Shown: positions 6,729 to 13,917, counted from the first letter of the stretch. The stretch: DNA of 20,156 nt from JACQCE01 sp041484905 (GCA_041484905.1 JBGPIL010000014.1:1-20156); one strand, 5' to 3'. Numbers and translations are program-made. Notes: generated by a model not told the origin, from the letters alone.

Positions 6729-8063
6729 TCATCCCTCAAAATGCTGGGCGCCTTGAACCGGCTTTAGTTCAACCACGCCCCCTTTTTGACCCAGCCAGAT
6801 GGTACCGGTTGGCGCGGCGGCAATCGCATAGACGTCATCACCCAGGAGGCCGTCCGCCTTCGTCCAGCTTTTCCACCGCAACGCGGGAGGCGCCGAGGGA
6901 TCGAAGCGGGTCAGGCCATGGTTGGTCCCCAGCCAGAAAATTCCGTGCTCGTCAATCTCGATGGCATAGACGATGTTGCCGGCCAAGCCGTCGGCCTTGG
7001 CGTAATTCTGCCACTGGCCGCGTCCCTTTGTCCCTCCCTCGTTCCCAGTGGCCTTCCCATTGGAATCGAACCGGGCAAGTCCCCCGCCCCAAGTGCCGAT
7101 CCATTTCACCCCATTCCGATCGATCGCGATGGAGAAGACGTAATTTTCATTGTACGTCTCATGCCCTGTTTCATCCAGGACGCTCAGATCATGTCGAGTC
7201 GGATACGCCTTGTCGCTGGTGAGCGTGCCCATCCCGGTGTTTTTGCTCCGTTTCAACGCCAGGGCATTGGGCGTCCCCAGGCCGTCTTCATGGCGCCAGG
7301 TCCGCCACTGCCGGCCCACCGGTGATGCCGGATCAAACCGGCTGACGCCCGCTTCCGTCCCGAACCAGACCGATTGATCGCGGTCAACCGCCACCGTATA
7401 GACCCATCGGTTGGCCAGACCGTCTTTTTCGTTGTAATTGGTAAATTGTTTTCCCTCCGCGGCGCGCGGATCGTACCGGCTCACGCCGTCCCACGTGCCC
7501 ACCCACATGGCGCCGTCGGCGCTGAAATCGATGTCATAGATCCAAAAATCCGCCAGACCATTAGCAGGCAGAAAATTCACCCATTGCCGTTCAGCCGTGG
7601 CGGAGGCATCGTACCGCACCAGCCCGCCGTTGTTCGTCCCAAACCATTTGACGCCGCGGGGATCGATGTTGATCGTGAAAATATAATCGCTGGCCATGCG
7701 ATTGGCCACGCTGGCGCGCGTATAGGTCTGAATCAGATCGCCGCGTTTGTGATTGACGGCCAGAATCCCGCGCGAGGTCCCCACCCACAAGGTCTCCCCC
7801 TCGACTTTCAACGCCCGGACATAGGTTCCCAGGCCCGTCTCGAAGGAGGAATAGGCCGCATAGTTCAGCGAGGGAGTGGCCACCTGCCGCAGTTCCAGTT
7901 TCGAGGAGGAGTCCGGCTTGCAGCCGACAGCCGCGATCATCAGCAAGAGCACCGCCAAGAGACAAACCGCGCAGACCGGCAGCCGTCTGTGGCCGTTGCC
8001 CGCCGCAATCCCCGATTCACCGGCGGCGACGAACAGACCCAAATGATGCCGCGTAATCTTCAT
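6729..8063 (-). CDS. Two-component-regulator-type beta-propeller lipoprotein
   Basis: About 444 residues from the ATG at 8063 (MKITRHHLGLF). A hydrophobic stretch (VCAVCLLAVLLLMIAAVGC) ends in a lipobox with Cys48. The rest is a series of Reg_prop-like blades with the W-x-G-T-x-x-G-(V/L)-x-R-(F/Y)-D signature: GVKWFGTNNGGLVRYD, AMWVGTWDGVSRYD, SVWFGTEAGVSRFD, GVKWIGTWGGGLARFD, FWLGTNHGLTRFD and TIWLGQKGGVVELKP. Such propellers form the sensor half of some hybrid histidine kinases, but here no transmembrane or kinase module follows, so it is a free-standing anchored propeller. A loop of about 40 residues (NTGMGTLTSDKAYPTRHDLS region) interrupts the blade series. It is a paralog of the gene at 9331. 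No Shine-Dalgarno is evident; the promoter at 8073-8102 would give an almost leaderless mRNA. The upstream in-frame start at 8165 would run through repeat DNA. Confidence 0.86.
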   Translation of the reverse strand: MKITRHHLGLFVAAGESGIAAGNGHRRLPVCAVCLLAVLLLMIAAVGCKPDSSSKLELRQVATPSLNYAAYSSFETGLGTYVRALKVEGETLWVGTSRGILAVNHKRGDLIQTYTRASVANRMASDYIFTINIDPRGVKWFGTNNGGLVRYDASATAERQWVNFLPANGLADFWIYDIDFSADGAMWVGTWDGVSRYDPRAAEGKQFTNYNEKDGLANRWVYTVAVDRDQSVWFGTEAGVSRFDPASPVGRQWRTWRHEDGLGTPNALALKRSKNTGMGTLTSDKAYPTRHDLSVLDETGHETYNENYVFSIAIDRNGVKWIGTWGGGLARFDSNGKATGNEGGTKGRGQWQNYAKADGLAGNIVYAIEIDEHGIFWLGTNHGLTRFDPSAPPALRWKSWTKADGLLGDDVYAIAAAPTGTIWLGQKGGVVELKPVQGAQHFEG

Positions 8064-8072
8064 GCGGAAGAC

Positions 8073-8102
8073 AATGTAAAGAATTCCTTCGCGGCAAGTC
8101 AA
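8073..8102 (-). promoter_or_regulatory. Candidate promoter of the propeller lipoprotein gene, close to its start codon
   Basis: On the minus strand TTGACT (8102-8097) is followed by an 18-bp spacer and TACATT (8078-8073). Only 9 nt separate the -10 box from the ATG at 8063, so transcription would begin within a few bases of the start codon. This fits the missing Shine-Dalgarno. Confidence 0.45.
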
Positions 8103-8117
8103 CTCTAAGAGGCAATG

Positions 8118-8207
8118 GGTGGCTAGGCAGCTAGGCGACAAGGTCGCTGGGGAAAGTCGTTTCATTATTATGTCTAGCTACCTAGCTACCCAACCCACCT
8201 AGCCACC
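8118..8207. repeat. Inverted pair of octamer-based (CTAGGYAG-like) repeats
   Basis: GGTGGCTAGG (8118-8127) is followed by CAGCTAGG. About 50 bp further on come TAGCTACC (8175-8182), TAGCTACC (8183-8190) and CCTAGCCACC (8198-8207), the exact reverse complement of the first decamer. The arms could form a large imperfect stem in the spacer between the divergent genes at 8063 and 8330. Confidence 0.6.
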
Positions 8208-8221
8208 TGCAATACAACCCA

Positions 8222-8250
8222 TTGACAATTTTGTCGGCCTATGTTACGAA
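8222..8250 (+). promoter_or_regulatory. Possible promoter for the c7 cytochrome-propeller operon
   Basis: A perfect -35 hexamer TTGACA (8222-8227) is followed after 17 bp by TACGAA (8245-8250), a poor -10. AAGAGGAG (8263-8270) and a run of nine G (8273-8281) follow, giving a G-rich leader of roughly 60-75 nt before the cytochrome start. Confidence 0.35.
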
Positions 8251-8329
8251 GATCAACGTTTTAAGAGGAGTTGGGGGGGGGCGCCTCCCATACACCATTG
8301 GGCACGGCAGGGGGATGTGGCGGCGTCCT

Positions 8330-8692
8330 ATGAAGAAGCTGTGGCTGGCACTGGGGCTGGTGATGGGACTGGGGCTGATGGTATCCGCCGGGTCCACCAT
8401 CGCGGGTTTTTACGCCGACATGGTGCTCAATAGCAAGGCCGAGAAACGGGGCATGCCCCCCGTCGTCTTCCCGCACTGGCTTCACCGCATCGAGTTCAAG
8501 TGCAAAGTGTGTCATCCCGCCATTTTCGAAATGCGGTCCGGGTCGAATGATATCGATATGAACAAAATCATCAGCGGTCAATTTTGCGGCAAGTGCCACA
8601 ACGGGACGATTTCATGGAAGCCCGTCCAGTGCGCGCGGTGCCACTCCGGTCAACCCGGCTTGACCACCGGGCCGTTGCTGGGGGTGAAGTAG
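8330..8692 (+). CDS. Triheme cytochrome c7-type protein, exported
   Basis: 120 residues from the ATG at 8330 (MKKLWLALGLVMGLGLMVSA), a signal peptide or signal anchor. An in-frame ATG at 8315 (MWRRPMKK) is also possible; Shine-Dalgarno support is weak for both. The body carries three haem motifs, CKVCHP, CGKCHN and CARCHS. They are preceded by FPHWLHRIEFKC, the His-x(3)-His pattern of c7/c3-type triheme domains, where the histidines act as axial ligands. Length and spacing fit a single compact triheme domain. It is the first gene of a plus-strand run, with 2 nt between its stop and the next start, so the two are co-transcribed. Likely role: low-potential periplasmic electron transfer; the redox partner is not visible. 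Confidence 0.88.
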   Translation: MKKLWLALGLVMGLGLMVSAGSTIAGFYADMVLNSKAEKRGMPPVVFPHWLHRIEFKCKVCHPAIFEMRSGSNDIDMNKIISGQFCGKCHNGTISWKPVQCARCHSGQPGLTTGPLLGVK

Positions 8693-8694
8693 TC

Positions 8695-9312
8695 ATGCGG
8701 CGGCTGTCCGGTTTTCCGCGCGCCTGGCTGTTCATCGGCGCGACGGTCTTGATCGCGGCCGGCCTCTACGCCTGCACGCTGTTCAACACGCAGCCGCCCG
8801 CCGCCAACAATCAGAAACCCGCCCAGACCATCACGCCACGGCCGCCCGTCACGTCGTCGGTTGGAGGCGCGCAAACCGGCGACGATTACGAAGACCCCAC
8901 CACGCTTCCCGAACCGGGGCCTCCCTATGCCAAGGAAAACCGGGATCCCAGCGTCATCATGAAGGATTTCCCGGTCGACTCCGAAGGCAATATCGACTGG
9001 GTCAAAGCGTTTAAGGACAATACGGTGCATCCCCACGAGTCGTTGGATCTGAACAAAGCCCCGATGCCGCCGTTTAATTTTGACATCGAGATTCCCGCGG
9101 TCGGGGCCATGCCCAACGTCATCTTTCCCCATTTTCCTCATACCTACTGGCTTGATTGCGGCAATTGCCATCCCAGCATTTTCGTGATGAAACGGGGCGC
9201 CAATCCGATTTCAATGGTGAAAATCGTGAACGGCGAGTTCTGCGGCCGTTGCCACGGCCGGGTCGCCTTCCCGATTTCCAACTGCACCCGCTGCCACGTC
9301 AAGCCCAAGTAG
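8695..9312 (+). CDS. Triheme cytochrome c7-type lipoprotein
   Basis: 205 residues from the ATG at 8695, with GGGGGTGA about 7 nt upstream. The N-terminus MRRLSGFPRAWLFIGATVLI ends in a lipobox GLYAC (Cys27), so the protein is probably membrane-anchored. A Pro/Thr/Asn-rich linker of about 40 residues and a acidic segment (YEDPTTLPEPGPPY) precede a c7-type domain in the last roughly 75 residues: FPHFPHTYWLDCGNCHP, CGRCHG and CTRCHVKPK. This aligns motif for motif with the preceding protein (FPHWLHRIEFKCKVCHP), so the pair arose by tandem duplication; one copy gained a lipid anchor and spacer. A working inference is that the soluble and anchored copies pass electrons along the same route. Confidence 0.88.
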   Translation: MRRLSGFPRAWLFIGATVLIAAGLYACTLFNTQPPAANNQKPAQTITPRPPVTSSVGGAQTGDDYEDPTTLPEPGPPYAKENRDPSVIMKDFPVDSEGNIDWVKAFKDNTVHPHESLDLNKAPMPPFNFDIEIPAVGAMPNVIFPHFPHTYWLDCGNCHPSIFVMKRGANPISMVKIVNGEFCGRCHGRVAFPISNCTRCHVKPK

Positions 9313-9330
9313 TCGTCCTCTCCCTCAGTG

Positions 9331-10491
9331 ATGAAACGCGTTGCCGCAGGCCTGCTGGTTGTTGTCGGCGTTGCCGCGCTGTTCTCCTGCTATCGCAACA
9401 CCCGGACCGCGGGGCCGGAAATCGTTGCGCCGACCACACCGTCCGGCCCGATCGTCTGGCGCCATTTTTCCACCGCCAACGACCCGGTCAAAACCATGAC
9501 CCTGGACGGGGCCAATCTGTGGCTGGGGACTTCGAAGGGGATGATCCGGTTCAACACGGAGAACGGTGAATACCAGACCTACAGTCCCCAAAGCACCGAA
9601 GGCGGCATCGTCAGCAAGGGGATTTACGTGATCCGGGTCGATCCGAAGGGGAACAAATGGGTCGGCACCTATGGCGGCGGCCTGTCGAAATTCGACGGCA
9701 CGACATGGACCCGGTACACCAGTGCGGACGGCCTGGGCGACAACTGGATTTACGATCTGCTGTTTGATCCGTCCGGCACCATGTGGGTCGCCACTTGGAG
9801 CGGGGTCAGCGTGTTTGACGGCGCGCGGTTTACGACCTACACGGTCAAGGACGGTCTCGCAGACAAGTGGGTCTACTCCATGGTGCTGGATCAGGACGGC
9901 GTCTTCTGGTTCGGCACGGAAGCGGGTGTGAGCCGTTTCGATCGGAAGAGCTGGACCACCTACACCCACAAAGACGGCGTCGGTGCGGATGTCAAACCCG
10001 ATGCTGAAACGGCGGCTCAATTCCCTGCCGGCACGACCCCGCCCGGAGCGAGCGGGGGCGCAGAGGGCGGCGACTATAATTACGGCTCCTCATCGGCCGC
10101 CCACCATCACATGAGTCTTGACAAGCAGAATATGGGCCCCAACCCCAACTTCATTATTTCCGCGCTGGTGGACACGCACAACCAGAAATGGTTCGGGACC
10201 TGGGGCGCGGGGCTGACCAGGTACGACGGGAAAACCTGGACCTCCTTCACCAAGGAGCAGGGGCTGGGCGGCAATTTTGTGCTCAGACTGACGATGGATC
10301 CCGAGGGACACATCTGGGCCGGCACCGATGGGGGCGCCAGCTGGTTTGATGGGCAGCGCTGGCACACGATCGGGGCTGCCGCCGGATTGCCGGACAATTA
10401 TGTCTTTTCCATTCTCTTCGACGACCGGGGACACCGCTGGTTCGGCACGCTCAAGGGATTGAGCGTGTTCCGGGGAACGCTGCCGGGCTAA
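9331..10491 (+). CDS. Two-component-regulator-type beta-propeller lipoprotein (paralog of the gene at 6729)
   Basis: 386 residues from the ATG at 9331; a GTG directly before it (9328) is an alternative, and no strong Shine-Dalgarno is seen. MKRVAAGLLVVVGVAALFSC is a lipoprotein signal with Cys20. Seven Reg_prop-like blades follow: LWLGTSKGMIRFN, KWVGTYGGGLSKFD, MWVATWSGVSVFD, FWFGTEAGVSRFD, KWFGTWGAGLTRYD, IWAGTDGGASWFD and RWFGTLKGLSVF. A low-complexity loop (about 225-270: Ala/Gly/Pro-rich, then YNYGSSS and HHHMSLD) separates blades 4 and 5, the same place where the paralog has its insert. It is the third gene of the c7 operon, 18 nt after the lipoprotein. Its 3' end overlaps the convergent TPR gene by 41 bp. 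No enzymatic residues are recognised; a binding or scaffold role is inferred. Confidence 0.87.
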   Translation: MKRVAAGLLVVVGVAALFSCYRNTRTAGPEIVAPTTPSGPIVWRHFSTANDPVKTMTLDGANLWLGTSKGMIRFNTENGEYQTYSPQSTEGGIVSKGIYVIRVDPKGNKWVGTYGGGLSKFDGTTWTRYTSADGLGDNWIYDLLFDPSGTMWVATWSGVSVFDGARFTTYTVKDGLADKWVYSMVLDQDGVFWFGTEAGVSRFDRKSWTTYTHKDGVGADVKPDAETAAQFPAGTTPPGASGGAEGGDYNYGSSSAAHHHMSLDKQNMGPNPNFIISALVDTHNQKWFGTWGAGLTRYDGKTWTSFTKEQGLGGNFVLRLTMDPEGHIWAGTDGGASWFDGQRWHTIGAAAGLPDNYVFSILFDDRGHRWFGTLKGLSVFRGTLPG

Positions 10492-12298
10492 CCGGCGTGC
10501 GCCGGCCCCGGAGCGCCGGATCCGGCTGTTGTTGAAGGAGAAGGAGTTTGATTTCCTCCCTGGCCGTTGCCCGTTCATTCGGATCTGGGCTGACGGCCAA
10601 AACCCGCTCCCACGCCGCAATGGCGTCTGTGTACCGGCCGGCCTTCATCAACGTCAATGCCAGGTTCCACACATAGGTGGCATTGGCCTGATTCAACGCG
10701 GCCGCCCGTTGAAATTGGGCAAGGGCCCTCTCATATTGACCGACCCGAAAATAGACTTCACCCAGCCCGTTATACACATTGGCGTCCGACGGGGCCAGTG
10801 TCCGAGCCAGAGAAAAATCGCGTAACGCCGCCGGCAGATCGTCGTTCGCCAGATCGACCAGTCCCATCCCGATTCGCGCCCGCGGAAAATCAGGGTTGAT
10901 TGCCATCGCCGCAGTGAACTCCTCTTTGGCCCGCGCAATCTGGTTGTGGTCAAAGTAATGCTTGCCCAGCGCGGAACGGAGGTAGGCCGACGGCGGGCAG
11001 GCGCGGACCGCGTGCTCGAAGAGGGCGATGTTGTCCCGCCAGATATCAATTTGCGCGGCGGTGTAGAACGTGCCACCGGCCGCCGCCACACAGCCGAGGC
11101 CAACAGCCACCCAGCCCGGCGCCGTTCGCCTTCCCTGTTCTCGACCCGCACCATCCCATATGGCCCACTTGGCCCACACGGCCTGAATCAGCACGCCGAT
11201 CCACACCGTCAAAAAAGCCGAAGGCCAATAGAGCCAGCGTTCGCCCAGCAGGCTGGGAAGCGGGAACGGCAAAAGATGGCGAATGAGCACCGGCATGAGC
11301 GACACGCCGAACAGCACCAGGCACCAGACGGCCCTGGCGTCGCGCAGCCACGCCGTGACACCGAGCAGTCCTCCAATAAACACCACGGCCGCGACCGACA
11401 ACGGAGCGACGGCCCAGTGGCCCCAGTGTCCATCGACCGCCCCGACGTCATACCAGAGGCAGAGCGGAACGGGCGCAATCAACTGTTTGATCGCCAGCAT
11501 GGCGGCCGGCAGCGCGGTGGTCGGCATTCCTGCCTCGCGCCCGATGCCGATCACCGCCCACACCAGCAGCGCAGCCAGACTTGCGCCGGCGAGCACCAGT
11601 CCAGCCGTCTCGATCCCGCCCGACACGACCTTTCGACGGGCCAAGCGTCGGCGCAGGAACCAGACAATCACCACCAACGCCAGCGCCGACAGGCCCAACT
11701 CATGGGACAGGGCCGAACCCGCCAGCGCGACGGCGAGGCCGCCCCATCGCCATGGCCGCCAGTGCTCCGCCGCCACCAGACAGCACGCCGCCAACCCAAA
11801 TGCCGTCGCCAGCAAATAGCCTCGTCCCAGCGCAATGGAATTGACCGTCTCAACATGCACGGGATGGACGGCAAAGAGCCATCCGGCGATCCATGCCGCC
11901 GGACGGCCGGAACGAGGCGGGGCCGCTACCAGGGCAACTTCCCATCGCCATCGCGCCACGATCCGCAGCACCAACAGATAGACCAGCAGTGTGTTGATCA
12001 GGTGCAGCAGGAGATTGACGGCGTGATACCCGAGCGGCTTCAGCTCCCACAACCGGTACTCCACGGCAAATGAGAGGTTGGCCAGAAAACGGGTTGGCGC
12101 CGCCGGCGATGCCAGCGCGCCGCCCGAGAAGCCGGAGAAAAGGGGCTGCCTGAGGGCGGGATTCTCAACGATGTTGTCCTGATCGTCCCATACGAGCTGG
12201 TGGGAGAGACTTGGGCCGAACAGGACAAGAATCAGGACGATCAGACTTAACGGCGCCAGCAGGGCCGCCGTATCCAGCCGCCATCTCCGGTCGCTCAT
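10451..12298 (-). CDS. TMTC/GT-C-like multi-TM protein with C-terminal TPRs
   Basis: 615 residues. TM1 (LLAPLSLIVLILVLFGPSLS) is followed by WDDQDNIVENPALRQP, resembling the conserved first-loop acidic pair and N-P of TMTC-type and other GT-C glycosyltransferases. About ten further hydrophobic helices reach to about residue 420. Residues about 440-585 contain four TPR-like units (SALGKHYFDHNQIARAKEEF, ARIGMGLVDLANDDLPAALR, VYNGLGEVYFRVGQYERALA, VWNLALTLMKAGRYTDAIAA). Family enzymes use lipid-linked sugars to modify proteins or glycans on the outer face of the membrane; the substrate here is unknown. The ATG at 12298 lacks a visible Shine-Dalgarno. It lies 96 bp downstream of ugd on the same strand and probably shares its transcript. 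The C-terminal tail past the TPRs is Arg/Pro-rich and overlaps the convergent propeller gene. Confidence 0.82.
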   Translation of the reverse strand: MSDRRWRLDTAALLAPLSLIVLILVLFGPSLSHQLVWDDQDNIVENPALRQPLFSGFSGGALASPAAPTRFLANLSFAVEYRLWELKPLGYHAVNLLLHLINTLLVYLLVLRIVARWRWEVALVAAPPRSGRPAAWIAGWLFAVHPVHVETVNSIALGRGYLLATAFGLAACCLVAAEHWRPWRWGGLAVALAGSALSHELGLSALALVVIVWFLRRRLARRKVVSGGIETAGLVLAGASLAALLVWAVIGIGREAGMPTTALPAAMLAIKQLIAPVPLCLWYDVGAVDGHWGHWAVAPLSVAAVVFIGGLLGVTAWLRDARAVWCLVLFGVSLMPVLIRHLLPFPLPSLLGERWLYWPSAFLTVWIGVLIQAVWAKWAIWDGAGREQGRRTAPGWVAVGLGCVAAAGGTFYTAAQIDIWRDNIALFEHAVRACPPSAYLRSALGKHYFDHNQIARAKEEFTAAMAINPDFPRARIGMGLVDLANDDLPAALRDFSLARTLAPSDANVYNGLGEVYFRVGQYERALAQFQRAAALNQANATYVWNLALTLMKAGRYTDAIAAWERVLAVSPDPNERATAREEIKLLLLQQQPDPALRGRRTPVSPAAFPGTRSIP

Positions 12299-12394
12299 AG
12301 CATGCAGGAGGGGTGGAGCCGCTCAGCCGTCTTGTGCGGTTGCCGAGTCACCCACGCACCCGACAACCGATTGGAACATCCACCCGGTCGGGGA

Positions 12395-13720
12395 CTATGA
12401 CCCGTGCTTCACCCCTCCCCGGCCGACGCCGGCATATTGAAAACCCAGCGCGATCAACCGGTCGGGATCATAGACGTTGCGAAAATCGAGGAAGATGGGC
12501 TGACGCATCACGCCCTTCAGTTTTTCCAATTCAAGGTTGCGGAACTGGTTCCATTCGGTCGCCAGCACGACGGCATCGCTGCCGCGGGCCGCATCATAGG
12601 CATCCTGGGTGTAGTCAACCGACTGGCCGGTCAGGACCGCCTTGGCGTCGGTCATCGCCTCCGGATCATAGACCCGCACCCGGGCCCCCTCTTTGGCCAA
12701 CTGGCTGACGATCCAGACCGCCGGGGATTCGCGCAAATCGTTCGTGTTGGGCTTGAAGGCCAGTCCCAGCACGGCAATTGTCTTGCCCTTCACGGGGCCG
12801 ACGAGCGAGCGGATCTTCCCCAGCATCCGCTCCCGCTGCGCCTGATTGGCCGCCACAACGGATGAGAGCACGCGGAGTTCCACCTGCTGGGCTTCCGCCA
12901 TTTTGACCAGCGCCTGGCTGTCCTTGGGCAGGCAGGAGCCGCCGAAACCCGGCCCCGGATGAAGAAATTTCGAGCCGATCCGGCCGTCCAATCCCATCCC
13001 TTTCGCCACCTGATGGATGTCCACGCCGAGCGGCTCGCACAGGTTGGCCAGCTCGTTGATGAAGCTGATCTTCGTCGCCAGAAAGGCGTTGGAGGCGTAT
13101 TTGATCAATTCCGCCGTCGCGATGTTGGTCAGCAGGATCGGCGTCTCGATCAGGTAGAGCGGACGGTAAAGATCCTTGAGAATCGCAATCGCCTGGGGAC
13201 TCTCGGCCCCGATGACCACACGGTTGGGCCGGAAGAAATCCTCCACCGCCGAGCCTTCCCGGAGAAACTCCGGATTCGACGCAATGTCAAATGACGTCCC
13301 CTCCGGCTTGCGCTTCCCGATGATCTGCCGCAACCGCTCGCCCGTGCCGACCGGCACGGTGCTTTTCGTCACAATCACCTTGTAGCCGTTCAGGTGCGAC
13401 GCAATCTCCTGCCCCACCGCTTCGACGGCGGACAGATCGGCGCTGCCGTCGCCGCGCGGCGGCGTGCCGACCGCGATAAAAACCACCAGAGATGTTTCCA
13501 CCGCTTTGCCCAAATCAGTGGTGAAGACCAGCCGGCCGTCGCGAAAATTCTTCTGCACCAGCTCGCCCAACCCGGGCTCATAGAGATGCATCTTCCCCTG
13601 TTTCAACGCTTCAATGCGCGACGCGTCCTTGTCGACGCAGGTCACCTGGTGGCCGAACTCCGCAAAACAGGCGCCGCTGACCAATCCCACGTAGCCGGCG
13701 CCGATCATGGATAGATGCAT
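12395..13720 (-). CDS. ugd: UDP-glucose 6-dehydrogenase
   Basis: 441 residues, the usual family length. It oxidises UDP-glucose to UDP-glucuronate with two NAD+, supplying precursors for capsule, exopolysaccharide or LPS sugars. The Rossmann motif GAGYVGLVSG is at residues 7-16, the VTKSTVPVGT segment at 117-126, SNPEFLREG at 148-156, and the catalytic-cysteine motif GFGGSCLPKD with Cys263. A C-terminal NAD/UDP-binding lobe contains VLGLAFKPNTNDLRESPA. The ATG at 13720 has GAGG about 8 nt upstream. The neighbouring TMTC-like gene downstream supports a glycan-assembly context. UDP-N-acetylmannosamine dehydrogenases are close relatives, but the motif set fits the Ugd/TuaD type. Confidence 0.95.
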   Translation of the reverse strand: MHLSMIGAGYVGLVSGACFAEFGHQVTCVDKDASRIEALKQGKMHLYEPGLGELVQKNFRDGRLVFTTDLGKAVETSLVVFIAVGTPPRGDGSADLSAVEAVGQEIASHLNGYKVIVTKSTVPVGTGERLRQIIGKRKPEGTSFDIASNPEFLREGSAVEDFFRPNRVVIGAESPQAIAILKDLYRPLYLIETPILLTNIATAELIKYASNAFLATKISFINELANLCEPLGVDIHQVAKGMGLDGRIGSKFLHPGPGFGGSCLPKDSQALVKMAEAQQVELRVLSSVVAANQAQRERMLGKIRSLVGPVKGKTIAVLGLAFKPNTNDLRESPAVWIVSQLAKEGARVRVYDPEAMTDAKAVLTGQSVDYTQDAYDAARGSDAVVLATEWNQFRNLELEKLKGVMRQPIFLDFRNVYDPDRLIALGFQYAGVGRGGVKHGS

Positions 13721-13735
13721 GCGATCCTCACTTCT

Positions 13736-13770
13736 GGTTCATGGTTCATGGTTCACGGTTCATGGTCCAC
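13736..13770. repeat. Heptanucleotide array, five GGTTCAY-type units
   Basis: Units at 13736, 13743, 13750, 13757 and 13764 read GGTTCAT, GGTTCAT, GGTTCAC, GGTTCAT and GGTCCAC, an exact 7-bp period. The array lies in the predicted leader of ugd. The same family occurs inverted at 13868 and direct at 15236. Confidence 0.9.
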
Positions 13771-13815
13771 AGTAACAGCTTCTACCGTTGACGGTGAACC
13801 GATACAACGGCGGCC

Positions 13816-13844
13816 AGTATAGCAAAAATCGTCGACAGTTTCAT
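13816..13844 (-). promoter_or_regulatory. Candidate ugd promoter
   Basis: On the minus strand ATGAAA (13844-13839, 4/6 to consensus), a 17-bp spacer and TATACT (13821-13816, 5/6) would start transcription near 13809, giving an 88-nt ugd leader that includes the heptamer array. Confidence 0.45.
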
Positions 13845-13867
13845 AGCGAATGCTCCAGAGCATGGCC

Positions 13868-13895
13868 GTGAACAGTGAACCGTGAACTATGAACA
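13868..13895. repeat. Inverted heptanucleotide array, four GTGAACN-type units
   Basis: GTGAACA, GTGAACC, GTGAACT and ATGAACA start at 13868, 13875, 13882 and 13889. They are the reverse complement of the array at 13736, so the two could pair across the ugd-rsmI intergenic region. The array ends 22 bp before the rsmI start. Confidence 0.88.
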
Positions 13896-13917
13896 GATTA
13901 TGCTAAGATACCGCCCC

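Noticed and set aside
8271..8333. Short TTG-initiated leader peptide ending on the ATGA at 8330
   Set aside because: The only Shine-Dalgarno abuts the TTG with no spacing and the peptide has no regulatory signature, so support is too thin.
10946..12073. Plus-strand frame of 375 codons
   Set aside because: Antisense to the TMTC-like gene; its product is an Arg/Gln/His-rich composition typical of GC-rich shadow frames.
13736..13895. CRISPR array
   Set aside because: The repeated units are 7 bp with no spacers; this is a short tandem repeat pair, not repeat-spacer structure.
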